NCBI GenBank assembly: GCA_963703015.1
Contig: OY969779.1
Location: 310,001 to 374,000, forward strand
Length of the DNA stretch: 64,000 nt
Reading direction: 5' to 3'
From: Methanobacterium_B sp963703015
GTDB lineage: Archaea > Methanobacteriota > Methanobacteria > Methanobacteriales > Methanobacteriaceae
In this document: positions 60,876-64,000 of the stretch, piece by piece
Layout: the number at the start of each line of letters is the position of its first letter
How positions within the stretch are numbered: the first letter of the stretch is position 1
Notes under the pieces: generated by a model
Databases searched by the model: none
What the model was told of the DNA's origin: nothing
What the model saw: only the letters and a program-made list of their open reading frames with translations
Translations under genes and position numbers: made by a program

Positions 60876-61670
60876 ATGCTTGAAATTTTCCAGTACCCAT
60901 TCATGCAAAAAGCCCTTGTTGCTGCCGTTTTAATCAGTGTAGCCTGCGGAGTTGTGGGAAGCTACGTTGTTATAAAAAGAATTGTATCTTTAAGTGGTGC
61001 AATTTCCCACGCAGCATTTGGAGGAGTGGGTATGGGCTATTTTCTGGGAGTTAACCCTGTTTTAGCTGCTATACCATTTAGTATAGTTTCAGCAATGGCA
61101 ATTGGAGGGGTTAGGCAGGTTGCAAAAATAAGTGAAGACACGGCAATTGGAATACTATGGAGCGTTGGCATGGCCATAGGAGTAATATTTATAAATTTAA
61201 CTCCAGGATATGCTCCTGACCTTTTCAGTTACCTGTTTGGAAGTATATTAACAGTTTCAAACTCTGATCTTCTGATAATGTTTGTGCTTGACATGATCAT
61301 AGTGGCTGTGGTTTACATCTTCAGGAGGGAATTTCTCGCAGTTTCCTTTGACGAAGAATTTTCAAGTGTTACAGGTGTGCATGCCCTTGCAATATATCTG
61401 CTTCTTTTGGCACTGGTTGCTTTAAGTGTGGTTGTTCTTATTAAGGCCGTGGGAGTTATTTTGCTCATTGCTTTATTCACAATTCCAGCAGCCATTGCTA
61501 AACAGTACAGTTACAACATTAGAAATCTGATGATACTTGCCACAGTACTTGGAATAATCCTCACTAGCACAGGTTTAGTATTATCATACATATTTGACCT
61601 TGCTTCAGGAGCAACCATTGTAATGGTACTTGCAGCAGCATTTGCAATATCCTACTACTTAAATGGTTAA
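60876..61670 (+). CDS. znuB: Metal ABC transporter permease (ZnuB-like)
   Basis: A 264-residue ABC-3 family permease with about eight helices, GSYVVIKRIVSLSGAISHAA followed by FGGVGMGYFLG near the N-terminus, and the DEEFSSVTGVHALAIYLLLL segment. The ATG at 60876 follows AAGGAG by about 11 bases; a TTG at 60867 is too close. Twenty-nine bases follow the ATPase gene, so they form one transcript. Confidence 0.94.
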   Translation: MLEIFQYPFMQKALVAAVLISVACGVVGSYVVIKRIVSLSGAISHAAFGGVGMGYFLGVNPVLAAIPFSIVSAMAIGGVRQVAKISEDTAIGILWSVGMAIGVIFINLTPGYAPDLFSYLFGSILTVSNSDLLIMFVLDMIIVAVVYIFRREFLAVSFDEEFSSVTGVHALAIYLLLLALVALSVVVLIKAVGVILLIALFTIPAAIAKQYSYNIRNLMILATVLGIILTSTGLVLSYIFDLASGATIVMVLAAAFAISYYLNG

Positions 61671-61739
61671 ATAAAAACCATTTATATACTTTAAACCATA
61701 TTCTTAGGTGGTCAAATATTTCCTTAATTATTTTTTTTA

Positions 61740-62621
61740 ATGAATAATTATTTATCAATCTTCAATGAAATCCTAGTATCCATGAGAAGAGAAAGTATTT
61801 ACAGTAGGTACGAACCTTCAGTCAAACCAGGTTCCCATGATAAAGACGAGTCATACTGGTTCATTTTCAAAGCTGAAAACATACTCATAAATCATGAATC
61901 CAGTTTAAAAATTCCTTTTCATAATGATTTAGATGAAATTAGCCTTGTTCCCCTGAGGAAAAATTACATTGGCACATTGAATGATCATCCAGTCTACGTT
62001 GTTGAGGTTGATACTGAAACAGAGCCATTGGATGGGATGGAATTTTTGGATCTGCGTTCAAGCTACGATGTACTGGACGAAGATATTTATCTTCTGGCTG
62101 GTAGGGCTGTTCAAATTATGAACTGGGATAAAAATCACATGTTCTGTGGTAAGTGTGGAACAGAGACCATTTCCATGGAGGATGAAAACGCTAAGATCTG
62201 TCCAGAATGTGGATTTACAAGTTTCACACGGATTTCTCCAGCTGTTATCACCGCCATAATAAAGGATGATAAAATTCTCATGGCCAAGCACAGCTACGGA
62301 CTAAAAAATAGGTACGCATTAGTTGCAGGATTTTTAGAAGCAGGAGAAACCTTGGAAGAAGCTGTTAAACGGGAAGTGATGGAAGAGGTTGGTTTGGAAG
62401 TTGAGGACCTCCAGTACTTCGGAAGTCAGCCATGGCCATTTCCAAATTCACTCATGGTAGGTTTTACAGCGAAGTATGCTAGTGGCGAGATAAAGGTTGA
62501 TGGAAACGAGATTGTGGATGCAAAATGGTTCGATGCAAGTGAAGTTTCCAGGTTTCCCTCAAAAATCAGTATAGCAAGCGAACTTGTGGAATGGTTCCTC
62601 GACAACTATTCAAAACAATAA
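61740..62621 (+). CDS. nudC: NADH pyrophosphatase (NudC family)
   Basis: A 293-residue Nudix hydrolase with an N-terminal domain, a zinc ribbon (FCGKCGTETIS...KICPECGF) and the Nudix box GFLEAGETLEEAVKREVMEE with VGLEV. The NudC signature SQPWPFPNSLM lies just after the box. It hydrolyses NADH or related dinucleotides to NMN(H) and AMP; some members remove NAD caps from RNA. No ribosome binding site is seen before ATG. It lies 70 bases after znuB and is probably transcribed separately or as read-through. Confidence 0.92.
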   Translation: MNNYLSIFNEILVSMRRESIYSRYEPSVKPGSHDKDESYWFIFKAENILINHESSLKIPFHNDLDEISLVPLRKNYIGTLNDHPVYVVEVDTETEPLDGMEFLDLRSSYDVLDEDIYLLAGRAVQIMNWDKNHMFCGKCGTETISMEDENAKICPECGFTSFTRISPAVITAIIKDDKILMAKHSYGLKNRYALVAGFLEAGETLEEAVKREVMEEVGLEVEDLQYFGSQPWPFPNSLMVGFTAKYASGEIKVDGNEIVDAKWFDASEVSRFPSKISIASELVEWFLDNYSKQ

Positions 62622-62770
62622 TTATTTTACGATATTTTCCGTGTTCAGTTATTAATTTGTTTCATACTTAAAAAATTTATCAAATTCAAATAAATATGAA
62701 TCTAAGATTTGTTACTGAACTTACATTTGATGATAATTCAATTTAATTTGCCCTCAAATAGAGTTAGTAT

Positions 62771-62913
62771 GCGGGCAACATCATCATCAAAATGACTAAA
62801 AGCAGATTAAGCAACAATAGATAAGAGTTTATATATTCACATATGCGGTGAAAGACACAACAGGAAATAAGAACTCATTATACTTTCTAAACTTCAAAAC
62901 AAGCAAAGATTAA
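62771..62913 (+). pseudogene. Adhesin C-terminal remnant with one frameshift
   Basis: The first frame reads AGNIIIKMTKSRLSNNR and stops; a second frame from 62824 reads RVYIFTYAVKDTTGNKNSLY and ends FLNFKTSKD and stop at 62911. Joined by restoring one base near 62823 they match the end of the adhesin at 1733-4294 (TVKMIRSRLSYNHYQ...AVKDKAGNTNKKCLINFKTRRY). The DNA upstream is not adhesin-like. The fragment is about 143 bases. Confidence 0.8.
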
Positions 62914-63024
62914 ATTCATATTTCATTTTCTTTGTTGATTATCATTATGAATTAGTTTATACAGATTAATAAATCCAGAAATTAATTAATAATTTCTCAA
63001 ATAAAGGAAGATAAAACAGGTTAT

Positions 63025-63444
63025 TTATTTATTTATTTCAAAATAAACCCTGCCACAGCTATAACAACAGCCTTTGTGGACGCAAATAGTTCCTCCACAC
63101 CCATAACAAGTCCATTTTTCTTTCTCATCCACTAAAAAGTTTTCCAACCCATTATTCTTAATAGATTTAAGGTTGGTTATCATGCTCATATGGTATTTGT
63201 TCTTGTATCTTTTATCAAGATGTTCTAATTTATCGCATGGAAAATCTTCGCATTCAAAACAGAACTCTGCATCCCCATTTTTAAATATTTCACATTTTTT
63301 TATTTTACAGTTTACCTTAGTAATGGATTTGTTATCGTCCGGTCCTCTGCAACCTTGACATTTATTTATGTCCCTTAAAAATGCCATGCATAAAGCACAG
63401 TTCATGCCACAAGGGGCAATTAATGAATATTCTTGAGGGTTCAT
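63025..63444 (-). CDS. DUF3795 Cys-rich protein
   Basis: A 139-residue protein of the DUF3795 family, rich in cysteine: YSLIAPCGMNCALCMAFLRD, NKCQGCRGPDD, CKIKKCEIFKNGDAEFCFEC, EDFPCDKLEHL and, at the end, CYGCGGTICVHKGCCYSCG. Many cysteine pairs suggest several zinc or iron-sulfur sites. Function unknown. An in-frame start at 63498 adds 18 hydrophobic residues; ATG 63444 gives the family N-terminus. Confidence 0.85.
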   Translation of the reverse strand: MNPQEYSLIAPCGMNCALCMAFLRDINKCQGCRGPDDNKSITKVNCKIKKCEIFKNGDAEFCFECEDFPCDKLEHLDKRYKNKYHMSMITNLKSIKNNGLENFLVDEKEKWTCYGCGGTICVHKGCCYSCGRVYFEINK

Positions 63445-63544
63445 AATCAAATAACTCTTGATCCTAAGTTGAAATATTAGGGAGTATATACAATACATTC
63501 CCAGATTATTTCACTTGTGTATCAATATGTACAATCGGTTCTTA

Positions 63545-64000
63545 TTATTCCTCATTAAGTGTTAAGGTGATGGGATCGTGGAAAATAATTAATGGTTCAT
63601 CTGTTCCATCTACAGCTGGGCCGTCCTTTCTATAAAATTTGACTTCGATCCTTTTTTCGGGTATGTCTGCAACATAGGTGTACATGGATCTTTCAGTGAA
63701 GGGGAATGATCCACCTGCTGCCATGGGATCCTTGTAGTGGCTGTAAACAAGGCTCATGGCTTCGAACATGTCTTCCTTAGTGAAAACACCTTCATGATTT
63801 TTGATGTAATTATCTAAACGATTCCATCGATTGAATGTGTTGTAACTTTCTTTTGGATCATATTCTGGGAACTTAGAAGGTTCTGGATACATGTGCATGG
63901 AATGATTGGTTACTATAAACGGCTGATTAGGAATTCCATCAATGAAGTAGTACAGACCCGAATTTCCATCTATTTCAAACAGGGTTACATTGCCCTCTTT
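63545..64000 (-). CDS. C45-type (acyl-CoA:6-APA acyltransferase-like) hydrolase, C-terminal part
   Basis: The minus-strand frame is open to the window edge; 152 codons are visible. It starts KEGNVTLFEIDGNSGLYYFI with FIVTNHSMHMYPEPSKFPEY, then FTKEDMFEAMSLVYSHYKDP and SMYTYVADIPEKRIEVKFYR. This matches the C-terminal half of Ntn-type linear amide hydrolases (C45/choloylglycine-like). The catalytic Cys would be in the missing part. The internal ATG at 63898 is not the start. Substrate unknown. Confidence 0.65.
   Translation of the reverse strand, partial: KEGNVTLFEIDGNSGLYYFIDGIPNQPFIVTNHSMHMYPEPSKFPEYDPKESYNTFNRWNRLDNYIKNHEGVFTKEDMFEAMSLVYSHYKDPMAAGGSFPFTERSMYTYVADIPEKRIEVKFYRKDGPAVDGTDEPLIIFHDPITLTLNEE

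Noticed and set aside
1..64000. tRNA, rRNA, insertion sequence or phage genes
   Set aside because: No transposase, integrase or structural phage gene, and no convincing tRNA T-arm outside coding regions, was seen by eye.

Overview
The window is AT-rich archaeal DNA, most likely from a Methanobacterium-like member of the Methanobacteriales. Evidence: a secreted peptidase carrying pseudomurein-binding repeats; large beta-helix adhesin-like surface proteins; an MTH865-family protein; a fused ADP-forming acetate-CoA ligase; TATA-box promoters; and strong GGAGGTGA-type ribosome binding sites. I found no rRNA, tRNA, CRISPR array, insertion sequence or prophage. Families were assigned by eye from motifs, without database searches.

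Layout. 1-6.6 kb: end of a histidine kinase, a YbjQ protein, a repeat-rich adhesin, three small enzyme-like proteins and a pseudomurein-peptidase-like protein. 7-9.4 kb: unrecognised small proteins. 9.5-16.4 kb: a helicase-nuclease with a DUF1232 partner, an odd ion channel, and a cation exchanger with a universal stress protein. 16.8-24.4 kb: ADP-forming ligase, MTH865 protein divergent from glutamate decarboxylase, an iron-sulfur reductase, small proteins and a HEAT protein. 25-31.4 kb: a nitrate/sulfonate-type ABC importer, a metallophosphoesterase and a processive glycosyltransferase. 31.5-39.4 kb: an RNase J-like protein, a MarR-regulated drug exporter, a ThiS-like carrier with a Cys-rich microprotein, and an FMN-binding protein. 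39.5-44.4 kb: regulators (a Cys-containing winged helix, XRE, MarR), a VOC protein and an iron-sulfur protein. 44.5-48.4 kb: two divergent beta-helix surface proteins. 48.6-51.1 kb: a DUF2162/ExbB-like/ExbD-like/DUF169 cluster. 51.2-58.4 kb: hypotheticals, an MBL hydrolase, a membrane hydrolase, a second HEAT protein and a second MarR-exporter pair. 58.5-64 kb: a NikR-type regulator divergent from a ZnuABC-like importer, NudC, an adhesin-tail remnant, DUF3795 and a partial C45-type peptidase.

Themes are cell-surface architecture, metal and small-molecule transport, and stress or redox regulation. The most notable points are these. (1) A 41-bp element matching at 36 positions lies upstream of both the MTH865 gene and an FMN-binding-protein gene 19 kb away. 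The second copy sits in the divergent promoter region of a Cys-containing winged-helix regulator, which suggests a small regulon. (2) Two genes appear to use non-canonical start codons (AUA and AUU). (3) A 31-residue Cys-rich microprotein precedes a ThiS/MoaD-like protein. (4) Two gene fossils survive: the ATP-binding core of a histidine kinase and an adhesin C-terminus. (5) The adhesin repeats show a 228-bp higher-order period.
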